Source: Lysobacteraceae bacterium (GTDB taxonomy: Bacteria; Pseudomonadota; Gammaproteobacteria; Steroidobacterales; Steroidobacteraceae). From it: 8,317 nt of DNA. Shown piece by piece: positions 1 to 7,300 of this stretch. The DNA is taken from contig JAAYXG010000391.1 of NCBI GenBank assembly GCA_012516015.1, forward strand, positions 1 to 8,317. Direction: 5' to 3'. Within the stretch, counting starts at the first letter, position 1; every line of letters begins with the position of its first letter. A model generated the notes under the pieces. It was not told the DNA's origin. It did not search any database and was given only the letters and a program-made list of their open reading frames with translations. The position numbers and the translations under genes are program-made.

Positions 1-542
1 AGCGAGAACTCGAGCTTCCCGCAGCCCGGAACCGTCACGAGGCGTTCGAAAGCGAGCTCGACGTCCCTCGGAAGGTCGGTTGCCTGCTCGCTCGTGTAGC
101 TCTTGCCCAGTGGAAAGCTTTCGTTACCCGAAGAGATGACGATCGAAATGGCGCCGCGGCGATCCGCATCTCTACAGCGCGCCGCGAAAGCGTACGGCTC
201 GTATCCATTCTCCGGCCCGAGCCGAGTGAGGACGATGCGCATCGCGCCCTCGCAACCGAGTCCGAGGCCCCAGATCACATCGTTCGGGCCGCGTGAGTCA
301 TAGTCGACGACGGCTGCTCGGCCTGTCTTCATGACCGACATAGCACGCTCGAGCAAATCGGATTCGAGACACCCTCCGCTCAGAAGCCCGGCGCTTTGGC
401 CGTCGCTGGCGATCAACATCTGCGCGCCCGGTTTGCGGTACGTCGACCCGATCGTCGTCGCCACCGTCGCGAGCACCAACGGGGCATGTTGGCGTGCGTA
501 GCGCGTGAAGAACTCGTCGAGGGATTGACCGCTCTGAATCAT
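1..542 (-). CDS. XdhC/CoxI-family protein, C-terminus cut by window edge
   Basis: The 180 visible residues are the N-terminal part of an XdhC/CoxI-type protein. This family helps insert the sulfurated molybdenum cofactor into xanthine dehydrogenase-like enzymes, or acts in maturation of related hydroxylases, in the cytoplasm. The sequence shows the family signatures in order: GSTYRKPGAQMLI at residues 32-44, GLLSGGCLESDL at 52-63 with the conserved cysteine, and WGLGLGCEGAMRIV at 91-104. The C-terminal Rossmann (NAD-binding-like) domain should begin just beyond the edge. The start is the ATG at 542. An in-frame TAG lies 11 codons upstream with no other start between, so this choice is secure, although no strong Shine-Dalgarno precedes it. 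No xanthine dehydrogenase genes are visible in the window, so the client enzyme is unknown. The gene is divergent from the exported protein at 668. Confidence 0.88.
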   Translation of the reverse strand, partial: MIQSGQSLDEFFTRYARQHAPLVLATVATTIGSTYRKPGAQMLIASDGQSAGLLSGGCLESDLLERAMSVMKTGRAAVVDYDSRGPNDVIWGLGLGCEGAMRIVLTRLGPENGYEPYAFAARCRDADRRGAISIVISSGNESFPLGKSYTSEQATDLPRDVELAFERLVTVPGCGKLEFS

Positions 543-577
543 GCGTGCCCGTCGCGTTGTCTGGGTATTTTCCTAGT

Positions 578-605
578 TTGACCCGGACCGATGGTACCTT
601 ACGAT
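578..605 (+). promoter_or_regulatory. Candidate sigma-70 promoter for the exported-protein gene
   Basis: TTGACC (578-583) is followed after 16 bases by TACGAT (600-605), which matches the -10 consensus at four of six positions. Transcription would start near 612 and read into the gene at 668. An alternative -10 element is TAAACT at 631-636, but it has no good -35. The 9-mer TAAACTTTC found there recurs on the minus strand just upstream of cnoX. The assignment is by eye only. Confidence 0.35.
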
Positions 606-667
606 ATCTTCGGGCCACGACTCGTCTTGGTAAACTTTCGTCCCATCGATTCGTCGAGACTCAACCG

Positions 668-1108
668 ATGCTCAACTCCAAACGGCTTTCGATTCTTGCT
701 GCCGCAGCCTTGTTCGTCCATACGCCTCCGGCGCTTCCGGCGCAGGCGGACGTCAAATGCGAAATGACCTTTTCGATGAAGGGATGGTCCGCGTTTTACA
801 AGACTGCCAAGGGCACCGGCACCGTCAAGTGCAGCAACGGGCAGACGAGCACGGTCACGCTGCGCGCGAAGGGCGGCGGTCTCACCGTCGGCAAGTCGTC
901 GATCGAAGACGGTCGCGGCGAATTCTCCGCGGTGCACAGCATCGATGAGATCTTCGGCTCCTATGCGGCCGCCGAAGCGCATGCGGGTGCAGTGAAATCC
1001 GCGAAGGCCCAAGTGATGACGAAGGGAGAGGTTTCGCTTGCGTTGAGCGGCAAGGGGCGCGGCTGGGATCTCGGCATCGCCTTCGGGAAGCTGACGATTT
1101 CGCGCTGA
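668..1108 (+). CDS. Small exported protein of unknown function (possibly DUF992-like)
   Basis: A 146-residue protein with a clear Sec signal peptide: a basic start (MLNSKR), a hydrophobic stretch, and a likely cleavage after PAQA at about residue 27. The mature protein of about 119 residues is probably periplasmic. It has two cysteines near its start (in VKCEM and VKCSN, about 17 residues apart) that could form a disulfide. The rest is rich in glycine and beta-forming residues, with GGGLTVGKSS, GSYAAAEAHAGA and a closing GRGWDLGIAFGKLTI. The spacing and the glycine-rich 'GxDLG-x-xFGxLTI' ending remind me of DUF992-type exported proteins, but this is a weak resemblance from memory. The ATG at 668 was chosen over an in-frame ATG at 545 because only it places the signal peptide at the N-terminus. 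The Shine-Dalgarno (GAGA, 8 bases away) is weak. It is probably a single-gene unit, since a 301-bp gap follows. Confidence 0.75.
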   Translation: MLNSKRLSILAAAALFVHTPPALPAQADVKCEMTFSMKGWSAFYKTAKGTGTVKCSNGQTSTVTLRAKGGGLTVGKSSIEDGRGEFSAVHSIDEIFGSYAAAEAHAGAVKSAKAQVMTKGEVSLALSGKGRGWDLGIAFGKLTISR

Positions 1109-1136
1109 GGAAAAGGCTGGCGGTGGGGCCGCTCGC

Positions 1137-1178
1137 GCGCATCCATGCGCTCCGCGCCATTTGCACAATCCATGTGCA
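1137..1178. terminator. Two short hairpins after the exported-protein gene
   Basis: GCGCAT-CC-ATGCGC (1137-1150) and TGCACA-ATCCA-TGTGCA (1162-1178) are perfect 6-bp inverted repeats located 29-70 bases after the stop codon at 1108. No T-run follows either one. They could stabilise the 3' end of the transcript or pause polymerase, but a classical intrinsic terminator is not supported. Confidence 0.3.
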
Positions 1179-1181
1179 GCA

Positions 1182-1279
1182 GGCTGGCGGCTGGAGCCAG
1201 AACAGGATGCGCCCGCGTATGCGCGATCTCCTCGTCTTTGGTCGTTGTCTTTGTCGTTCTCTGGCTCCAGCCTCCAGCC
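1182..1279. repeat. Heptamer-built inverted repeat A
   Basis: The left arm (1182-1202) consists of three 7-bp units: GGCTGGC, GGCTGGA, GCCAGAA. The right arm, read on the minus strand (1279-1259), consists of GGCTGGA, GGCTGGA, GCCAGAG. The two arms agree at 19 of 21 positions around a 56-base spacer (1203-1258). As RNA this would form a long stem with a large loop. The spacer has its own tandem repeat, GTCTTTGGTCGTT followed by GTCTTTGTCGTT. There is no transposase and no evident target-site duplication. Confidence 0.85.
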
Positions 1280-1336
1280 ATTCTTCCTGTGCTCCATTCC
1301 TCACCATCGGACGATCGTGCGCAAACGGGCGCTCGA

Positions 1337-1381
1337 TTGTGACCCATCGCACAACCGTCATTTCGATCACTCGTTTACGGT
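1337..1381 (+). promoter_or_regulatory. Possible CRP/Vfr/Clp-type site and weak promoter
   Basis: TTGTG-ACCCATCG-CACAA (1337-1354) is a perfect 5-bp inverted repeat. It contains TGTGA-N6-GCACA, nine of ten positions of the CRP-family consensus TGTGA-N6-TCACA. Its centre is at about 1345.5. A weak -10-like TACGGT (1376-1381) would place transcription start near 1387, putting the site at about -41.5, the class II activator position. It lies 56 bases upstream of the small acidic protein. The geometry fits, but the -10 is poor and there is no genome context to test it. Confidence 0.35.
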
Positions 1382-1409
1382 AGCGCCCACAGTGCGAGGG
1401 AGCTCGATT

Positions 1410-1571
1410 ATGACAATAGAGCGCGAAAAGGATCCGGATGCGACCGTGAAAATGCCGGTGCCGTTGCCGCGCGTAGACAGCGACGCAGAAGACTTCGATC
1501 CGGAGAAGACGCTGGTACGCGAAGATTGGGAAAGCGTTCGGAAAGACAACTTACACGGCGATCAGTTTTGA
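1410..1571 (+). CDS. Small acidic protein, 53 residues, unknown function
   Basis: The start is set by a good Shine-Dalgarno (GAGGGAG, 1396-1402) seven bases before the ATG at 1410. The frame is open further upstream, but that part runs through inverted repeat A and reads as low-complexity peptide. The protein is highly charged and mostly acidic. It has no membrane segment, no signal peptide and no cysteines. A notable piece is DSDAEDFDPEKTLVREDWES, residues 26-45, next to a proline-rich patch MPVPLPRV (residues 15-22). This composition suggests a soluble, probably partly disordered protein. I do not recognise a family. It is convergent with the MOSC gene (21 bases apart) and stands alone behind its own putative CRP-type site. 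Confidence 0.6.
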   Translation: MTIEREKDPDATVKMPVPLPRVDSDAEDFDPEKTLVREDWESVRKDNLHGDQF

Positions 1572-1592
1572 GCGGCCGCATCTTCGCTGTCG

Positions 1593-2408
1593 TCAACTCT
1601 TCCAAGAGACTTGCATCTTCTGCCCGACCTGCAGCGTTTCGCCGGACCCTGCGATGAGAATCGCATTCTGTCCGAACAGTACTCCCTTCAGTTTCCTGTC
1701 GAACCGATAGGCCTTGAGCGCACGTAGCGGCTGATCGCTCTTGCGCTCGGCCGTTTCCTGATCCGTTGTCGGGATCGCACATCGCGTGCACGGCTTGACG
1801 ATGCGCAAGACGACGTTTCCTGCTTGCAGCTCGTGCGCGCGATCCTCCGCATATGGCGACACGTCGCCGAGGACGATGTTCGGGCGGAAGCGGTTCATCG
1901 GCAGCGCTTCCGGGAGGCGCGCGTTGAGGTCGTCGAGCGACGCTTGCGAGATCACGAGCCACGGAAACGCGTCCGCGAAGCGAGTGAGCGCCTCGATGTC
2001 GCCGGTCCACTCCCGACTGCTCACGCGTTTTCTGCGCCGATCGAAGCGCACGAGGCGCACGGGCTTGCCGAGATGCTCGCTCAACCACGCGGACGCGGCA
2101 GTGCCGAGATCGAAGGCAGCGCAACGATCTTTCCAGATGACCACTTCGACCGACTCGCCCTCTTCGTCGAGTCCTACACGAAGCGGGCCGCGTCCTGGTG
2201 CCGCAAGCTCCAATGCCTCGCGCGTGAGCGAAGGTACGATGAGCGCAAGGCGCGGTTCCTCACGCTGCGTGATGAAGCGATAGTTGGTATCGACGATCAG
2301 CCATTCTCGATCGCGATGGAAGCCCATCGGTGTGACGGTTGCGGTATCCACCGCGATGCCGCGACACGACTTGACCGGGTAAATGTTGAGTGCCTGGATG
2401 GTCGCCAT
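1593..2408 (-). CDS. YcbX/mARC-like MOSC-domain molybdenum protein
   Basis: This 271-residue protein has an N-terminal MOSC beta-barrel domain (about 1-120, with IYPVKSCRG at 9-17 and HRDREWLIVD at 31-40) and a C-terminal MOSC domain (about 120-265). The family binds molybdenum cofactor and reduces N-hydroxylated compounds (E. coli YcbX; human mARC1/2). Family motifs include NRFRPNIVL (172-180), KPCTRCAIPTTDQ (205-217) and GVLFGQNAIL (242-251). By comparison with human mARC1, C210, the second cysteine of CTRC, should be the molybdenum ligand; C207 is also conserved here. E. coli YcbX is longer because it ends in a 2Fe-2S ferredoxin domain, which is absent here, so electrons must come from a separate partner. 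The ATG at 2408 has a good Shine-Dalgarno (AAGGA, seven bases away). It lies downstream of cnoX on the same strand, with repeat B between them. Binding of cofactor was not tested. Confidence 0.9.
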   Translation of the reverse strand: MATIQALNIYPVKSCRGIAVDTATVTPMGFHRDREWLIVDTNYRFITQREEPRLALIVPSLTREALELAAPGRGPLRVGLDEEGESVEVVIWKDRCAAFDLGTAASAWLSEHLGKPVRLVRFDRRRKRVSSREWTGDIEALTRFADAFPWLVISQASLDDLNARLPEALPMNRFRPNIVLGDVSPYAEDRAHELQAGNVVLRIVKPCTRCAIPTTDQETAERKSDQPLRALKAYRFDRKLKGVLFGQNAILIAGSGETLQVGQKMQVSWKS

Positions 2409-2418
2409 CCGTTATTCC

Positions 2419-2528
2419 TTGGTGACTCGTGACCCTTGGTTCGTGATTCGTGATTCGTGATTCGCGGGGTCGCAAGACAAGAAGAGCACGTCCGAGACGC
2501 ATCGTTCTTTCGAGTCACGAGTCACGAG
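2419..2528. repeat. Heptamer-built inverted repeat B
   Basis: On the plus strand, units in one 7-bp register run from 2419 to 2467: TTGGTGA, CTCGTGA, CCCTTGG (divergent), then three perfect TTCGTGA copies (2440-2460) and a decayed TTCGCGG. The right arm carries two TCACGAG units (2515-2528), that is CTCGTGA on the minus strand. GTGACTCGTGAC (2422-2433) and GTCACGAGTCAC (2514-2525) form a perfect 12-bp inverted repeat around 80 bases. It fills the gap between the cnoX stop and the MOSC start. The MOSC Shine-Dalgarno lies just outside it. Confidence 0.88.
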
Positions 2529-2537
2529 CGGCCGCGC

Positions 2538-3404
2538 TCACGCGAACAGCGCCTTGGCCATTTCGCGGCGTGTGCTCGCGACGATGGGGTCGGCACTGTC
2601 GATGAGCTCGAATGCGAGCACTAGGCTGCGTCGCGCGAGATCGTCCTTGAAGGAGCGATCGCGGCGAAGCATGTCGAGCCACGTGCTGAACGCCGCTTCG
2701 TGCTCTCCGGCTAGGAGTTGGTGTACGGCAAGCGCATGGCGCAGCTCGAGATTGTCTGGATCTTCGCTGACGCGGTCTTTCAACGCCTTCGCGTCCGGGT
2801 AGGCTGCGACGACTTCGTTGAACGCCACGAGCGCAGCCAGGCGCTTCGTTCCGGCGTGGGTTGAGTTCGAGCCCTGGAGACGTTCCAGATCCGCGCGCGC
2901 GCCGTCCACGTCGCCCTTGAGAAGGCGCACTTCCGCGAGCGCGGCTTGAGCGTCGACGTCGTCCGCATTCGTGGCGAGCATCTGTTCGAGCGCCGCACGC
3001 GCGCCGGCGAGATCGCCCACACCTTTGAGCGCCCTGGCGCGCTCGAGCGGAGACTCCGGGGCGCTCGTCACGTGCCTGGAAAGGAGCTCCCGAATCTGGG
3101 ATTCCGGTACGAGTCCGACGAAGTGCTCGACGACCGCGCGGTCTTTGAACAAGACGACGGTCGGCAGACTGCGCACGCCCAGTTGCTGAGCAAGCGCCGG
3201 TTCTTCATCGGTGTTGACCTTTGCGAGCTTGAGGCGGCCAGCGTACTCCTGCGCGATCCGCTCGAGGACGGGCATGAGCTGACGGCACGGCGCGCACCAC
3301 GGCGCCCAGAAATCGACGAGAACAGGCTGTTGGGCAGACGCTTCGACGACATCCGTCATGAAACGACTCGCCGTCACAGGAAAGGCATGTTCGGTTGCGC
3401 TCAC
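2538..3404 (-). CDS. cnoX: CnoX (YbbN), thioredoxin-TPR chaperedoxin
   Basis: A 288-residue cytoplasmic protein with a thioredoxin domain (about 5-112) followed by tetratricopeptide-type helices (about 115-288). This matches CnoX/YbbN (284 residues in E. coli), a holdase that binds unfolding proteins under oxidative stress and passes them to DnaK and GroEL. The active site is WCAPC (W36, C37, C40) and the cis-proline is P81 in SLPT. It therefore has both redox cysteines, whereas E. coli CnoX has lost the first, so disulfide chemistry is likely retained. The helical part contains GDLAGARAALEQML, KGDVDGARADLERL and LLAGEHEAAFSTWLDMLRRD. The ending STRREMAKALFA is typical of the family. I chose the GTG at 3404, preceded by GAGGAG, because it gives the family's usual N-terminus. 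An in-frame ATG at 3476 would add 24 residues of atypical sequence. It may be co-transcribed with the MOSC gene. Confidence 0.93.
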   Translation of the reverse strand: MSATEHAFPVTASRFMTDVVEASAQQPVLVDFWAPWCAPCRQLMPVLERIAQEYAGRLKLAKVNTDEEPALAQQLGVRSLPTVVLFKDRAVVEHFVGLVPESQIRELLSRHVTSAPESPLERARALKGVGDLAGARAALEQMLATNADDVDAQAALAEVRLLKGDVDGARADLERLQGSNSTHAGTKRLAALVAFNEVVAAYPDAKALKDRVSEDPDNLELRHALAVHQLLAGEHEAAFSTWLDMLRRDRSFKDDLARRSLVLAFELIDSADPIVASTRREMAKALFA

Positions 3405-3433
3405 GGAGCTCCTCGTTCGACCGCTCGCGGGAA

Positions 3434-3439
3434 AGTTTA
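3434..3439 (-). promoter_or_regulatory. cnoX: Candidate -10 element for cnoX
   Basis: On the minus strand, TAAACT (3439-3434) lies about 30 bases upstream of the GTG start and is followed by TTC. The same 9-mer, TAAACTTTC, occurs on the plus strand at 631-639, before the exported-protein gene. No convincing -35 was found, so this is a weak call. Confidence 0.22.
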
Positions 3440-3448
3440 ATCGGGACG

Positions 3449-3514
3449 CCTGTGCGGAGCACAGGGCTGTTTCCATTTGGGGACATTCCTGTTGCCCGGT
3501 CGAGGGCTGTTCCC
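3449..3514. repeat. Palindrome and direct repeat in the cnoX/DUF481 divergent gap
   Basis: CCTGTGC-GGA-GCACAGG (3449-3465) is a perfect 7-bp inverted repeat with a 3-base centre. It lies 45-61 bases upstream of the cnoX start and just upstream of its candidate -10. AGGGCTGTTTCC (3463-3474) recurs 40 bases later as AGGGCTGTTCCC (3503-3514), 11 of 12 identical. Between them is TTTGGGGACATTCC. The palindrome could be an operator or an RNA hairpin. The GGGGACA-containing stretch resembles decayed extragenic repeat sequence, but I cannot confirm this. Confidence 0.55.
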
Positions 3515-3579
3515 GGCATGCGCGCCGCCGTCACGTCTGCCATGATCGCGCCTTTTCGTCGAGAACCCGAGGGGTGAAG

Positions 3580-4320
3580 ATGCGGCTCAATGTTCTATGT
3601 GTGATGGTGGGGTTCGCTGTGAGCCTCGCGCCGATGGTCGCGAGCGCGCAATGGGAGGTGAAGGCCGAGGCGGGGCTGGTCGCGGCGCGCGGCAACTCCG
3701 ATACCGATACAGCCAATGCCAAGCTCAAAGTGGTGCGCGAGTTCGTACGCTGGAAGCATACGCTCGAGTCTGCCGGTGTATACGCTTCTGACAGCACCGG
3801 GGCGATCGGTCAGCGCTGGAACGTGCGCGAGCAGACCGACTACGACTTCAGCGGCAAGGGATTTTGGTTCGTCTCGGGGCGCTACGAGGAAGATCGCTTC
3901 AGCGGCTTCGAGTACCAATCGACGCTCGGCACGGGCTTGGGTTGGCGGTTCTTCGACGATCCCACCACGAAGCTGTCGGCGCAGATCGGTGTCGGTTACA
4001 AGACGCTGCGTCGGCGCGATTCCCTTGCAGAGGATGAAGTTACGGTGATTCCGGGGATGCGCGAAGAGGATGCCATTGCGCAGGGCTCGGTCGATTTCGA
4101 GCACCAGCTCACGGAGACGACCAAGGTCTTGAACAAGCTTCTCGTCGAATCGAGCTCGGATAACACGTTCGTTCAGAACGATTTCAGTCTGGAAGTGAAA
4201 ATCCTCGGTGCGCTCTCATTGGCAGTCGGCTATGGGGTGCGGTACAACACCGATCCCCCCGCGGACTTCGTAAAGAAGGACACGCTGACTACGGTGAATC
4301 TTGTATACGAGCTGAAGTGA
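3580..4320 (+). CDS. DUF481 (YdiY-like) outer-membrane beta-barrel protein
   Basis: A 246-residue protein with a signal peptide (MRLNVLCVMVGFAVSLAPMVASA, about 23 residues, cleavage before QW). The mature protein is of the DUF481/YdiY type (E. coli YdiY is about 252 residues). The pattern is alternating polar and aromatic beta strands: VKAEAGLVAARGNSDTDT after the signal, FWFVSGRYEEDRF, GTGLGWRFF, LSAQIGVGYKTLRR, and a C-terminal LTTVNLVYELK strand. The 'GNSDT' after the first strand is characteristic of the family. The location is the outer membrane; substrate and function are not established for the family. The ATG at 3580 follows GAGGGG (3569-3574) with five bases between. Its TGA (4318-4320) overlaps the GTG start of putA, so the two are very probably one transcript. 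Confidence 0.85.
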   Translation: MRLNVLCVMVGFAVSLAPMVASAQWEVKAEAGLVAARGNSDTDTANAKLKVVREFVRWKHTLESAGVYASDSTGAIGQRWNVREQTDYDFSGKGFWFVSGRYEEDRFSGFEYQSTLGTGLGWRFFDDPTTKLSAQIGVGYKTLRRRDSLAEDEVTVIPGMREEDAIAQGSVDFEHQLTETTKVLNKLLVESSSDNTFVQNDFSLEVKILGALSLAVGYGVRYNTDPPADFVKKDTLTTVNLVYELK

Positions 4321-7300
4321 GTCCATCTTGCCGAATGACCGTCGCGGAGGCAATCAACCGCAACTATCTCGCGGACGAAGAGCAGGTCGTTCGTGCGCTC
4401 ATCGATATCGCGCGCTTCACGCCGACTGAAAGCGCGCGTATCACCGCGCGTGCCCGCGAGTTCGTGGAGCGTGTTCGCGAAGGCGCCTCGAACCGGCATG
4501 GGCTCGATGCCTTTCTGCGGCAGTACGATTTGTCCTCACAAGAGGGCGTCATCCTCATGTGTCTCGCGGAGGCGCTGCTGCGCATACCGGACGACGCCAC
4601 GGCGGATAAGCTGATCGCGGACAAGATTGCGGCCGGCGATTGGGCGGCGCATCTCGACGATGCCGAATCGCTCTTCGTCAATGCATCGACATGGGGCCTC
4701 ATGCTGACCGGACGTATCGTGCGTCCGTCCGATGCGGACATGCGTGACCCTCGCGGCATCCTAGCGCGTATCGCCGGGCGCATCGGGGAGCCCGTGCTGC
4801 GTGCTGCATTCCGTCAGGCAATGCGGATCATGGGCCATCAGTTCGTCATGGGCCGCACGATCGAGGAGGCGTTGGAGCGTTCCTGCGAGCCGGAACATCG
4901 GCGCTATCGCCATTCGTTCGACATGCTAGGCGAGGCCGCGCTCACGAAGCAGGACGCGGAGCGGTACTTCGATGCGTACCGCACGGCCATTGACCGAATT
5001 GCCGCCGCCTCGACGCGAACGCAGTCCGTGCACGATGCATCGAGCGTTTCCGTGAAGTTGTCGGCATTGTTTCCGCGCTACGAATTTACGCAGCGCGAAC
5101 GAGTCCTCGCTGAGCTCGCGCCTCGACTGCACGATCTGGCCGTTTTTGCATGCGACCGAGACGTCGCGCTCACGGTCGATGCAGAAGAAGCGGAGCGCTT
5201 GGAGCTGTCGCTCGAGCTCATCGCGCACGTCGCGCGTTCGCCCGTGCTCGCCGGGTGGGACGGACTCGGTCTTGCCGTGCAGGCTTATCAGAAGCGGGCG
5301 CTGGACGTTCTTCGTTGGTTGCGCGAGCTGGCTCACGAGTCTCGACGACGGCTCAACGTGCGGCTCGTCAAGGGCGCCTATTGGGATACCGAGATCAAAC
5401 GCGCGCAGGAACGCGGCTACGCGGGCTATCCGGTGTTCACGCGCAAAGCATCGACTGACGTTTCCTATCTCGCATGCGTGCGCGAGTTGCTTGCCGCTCG
5501 CGATCTTCTCTATCCGCAGTTCGCGACTCACAACGCGCATACGGTGGCCGCCGTGCTGGAGCTCGCACGGAGCGCCGGTCGTGCGTTCGAGTTCCAACGT
5601 CTGCACGGCATGGGCGAGGAGCTGTACGAGCAAATCGTGGGCGAGGACAAGCTCGGCGTGCCGTGCCGGATCTATGCGCCCGTCGGCTCGCACGAGGATC
5701 TGCTCCCGTATCTCGTACGCAGGCTCCTCGAAAACGGCGCCAATACGTCCTTCGTCAATCGCATCGTCGATGAGGATGCCTCGATCGAAGACATCGTGCG
5801 CGATCCGATCGCCGAGATCGACGCGCTCGAGCGCAAGGCGCACCCGCGCATTCCGGTGCCCCGCGATCTCTACGGCGCCGAGCGCGCGAATTCGAAAGGG
5901 ATCAATCTCGCGGATCCTTTGGAATGGCATCCACTGCGCGCACAGATGGAGCGCCACTTCCACGAACGATGGCAGGGCGCCTCGATCATCGCAGGGGAGA
6001 AAGCTCGTGGACGAGCGGACGCAGTGCGCAATCCCGCGAATCGGGACGAGACGATCGGAGAGGTTCGCGCCGCGGCGATCGAGGATGTCGATCGCGCTTT
6101 CGCCGTTGCCAATCGCGTACACGCAGATTGGGATGCCACCCCTGCGAGCGAGCGGGCACGGATCCTCGAACGCGCCGCAGATTTGTATGAGAACCACATG
6201 CCCGAGCTGCTCGCCTATTGCGTGCGTGAAGCCGGCAGAACGATCGTCGACAGCGTCTCCGAGGTGCGCGAGGCGATCGACTTCCTGCGCTACTACGCGA
6301 GCAGAGCACGGGCGGAGTTCGACCAGGGTCTTCGCCTCCCGGGGCCGACGGGCGAGAGCAACGAGCTCTGGCTGCGAGGGCGAGGCACGTTCGTCTGTAT
6401 CAGTCCCTGGAATTTCCCGCTCGCGATCTTCACGGGTCAGATCGCCGCGGCGCTCGCTGCGGGCAACTGCGCGATCGCAAAACCCGCAGAGCAGACACCG
6501 CTCGTCGCCGTGCGCGCGGTCGAGCTCTTGCACGATGCGGGGGTGCCGGGCGAGGTACTGCAGCTGCTTCTAGGAGACGGAGGCACCATCGGCGCACGTG
6601 CGGTTGCAGATCCGCGCGTTGCCGGTGTCGCGTTCACCGGCTCCACGGAGACGGCGCGCATCATCAATCGTTCGCTTGCGGAGCGGCAAGGTCCGATCGC
6701 GGTGTTGATCGCGGAGACGGGCGGTCAGAACGCAATGATCGTCGACAGCTCTGCGCTTCCCGAGCAGGTCGTGATGGATGTCGTGCAATCCGGGTTCAAT
6801 AGCGCGGGCCAGCGCTGCTCCGCATTGCGCGCGCTCTTCGTGCAAGAAGAAATCGCGGACCGCGTCGCCGCGTTGCTGTCCGGCTACATGGATGAGCTCA
6901 AGATCGGCGATCCTCGCGATCTCGCGACGGACGTTGGGCCTGTGATCGATGAGCCGTCGCGGGATGCGCTCTTGGCGCACGTGGAGAAGATCACGAGGAC
7001 GGCGCGCTGGCACCATGCGTGCAGGCTCGGACCCGAGCACCGCGCTGGCGTCTTCTTCGCCCCGGTCGTGGTCGAGATCGAGTCGCTCTCACAGCTGGAG
7101 GGAGAAGTGTTCGGCCCGATCGTGCACCTCGTGCGCTACTCGGCCAACCGTCTGGATGCCGTGATCGATGCCGTGAACGCGACGGGTTATGGGCTGACGC
7201 TCGGTATCCACAGCCGCGTCGACGGCACCGCGCGCTATATCGCGTCGCGCGTCCGAGCCGGCAATGTCTATGTGAATCGCAACATGATCGGTGCCGTCGT

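Larger units (their letters stand above)
1109..1409. other. Gene-free stretch with palindromes and a possible operator
   Basis: This 301-bp gap contains no convincing coding sequence. From left to right it holds: a 14-bp palindrome GCGCAT-CC-ATGCGC (1137-1150); a hairpin TGCACA-ATCCA-TGTGCA (1162-1178); a 21-bp-arm inverted repeat built of heptamers (1182-1279) whose spacer carries two near-copies of GTCTTTGGTCGTT (1234-1246 and 1247-1258); and a TGTGA-N6-GCACA site (1338-1353). Open frames crossing it on both strands translate the repeats into low-complexity peptides and are not credible genes. Confidence 0.7.

Noticed and set aside
599..1297. 232-codon minus-strand frame over the exported protein and repeat A
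   Set aside because: It is antisense to a gene with a clear signal peptide, crosses the repeat, and shows no domain.
1161..1409. N-terminal extension of the small acidic protein
   Set aside because: The extra 83 codons run through inverted repeat A and read as low-complexity sequence. A strong Shine-Dalgarno marks the ATG at 1410.
2440..2525. CRISPR-like short repeats
   Set aside because: The units are 7 bp, contiguous, and inverted between arms, with no unique spacers of 30-40 bp and no cas genes.
1182..2528. Miniature transposon (MITE) explanation for repeats A and B
   Set aside because: No target-site duplications flank the arms, and the arms differ in sequence between sites, so one mobile family cannot explain them.
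1570..2535. GAGCGGCCGC at 1570-1579 and again at 2526-2535, with GAGCGGCCGG in sixA
   Set aside because: The core is a GC-only 8-bp palindrome that is expected occasionally in DNA of this composition. No consistent context was found.
4926..6533. Long open frame (535 codons) on the minus strand inside putA
   Set aside because: It is antisense to a gene whose family motifs and catalytic residues are all present. Its product is rich in arginine, alanine and leucine, with no recognisable domain, the usual result of high-GC codon bias on the opposite strand.
5146..6573. 475-codon plus-strand frame overlapping putA
   Set aside because: The product is a serine/arginine-rich low-complexity sequence, typical of a shifted frame of a GC-rich gene. 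The true frame is certain from PutA motifs.
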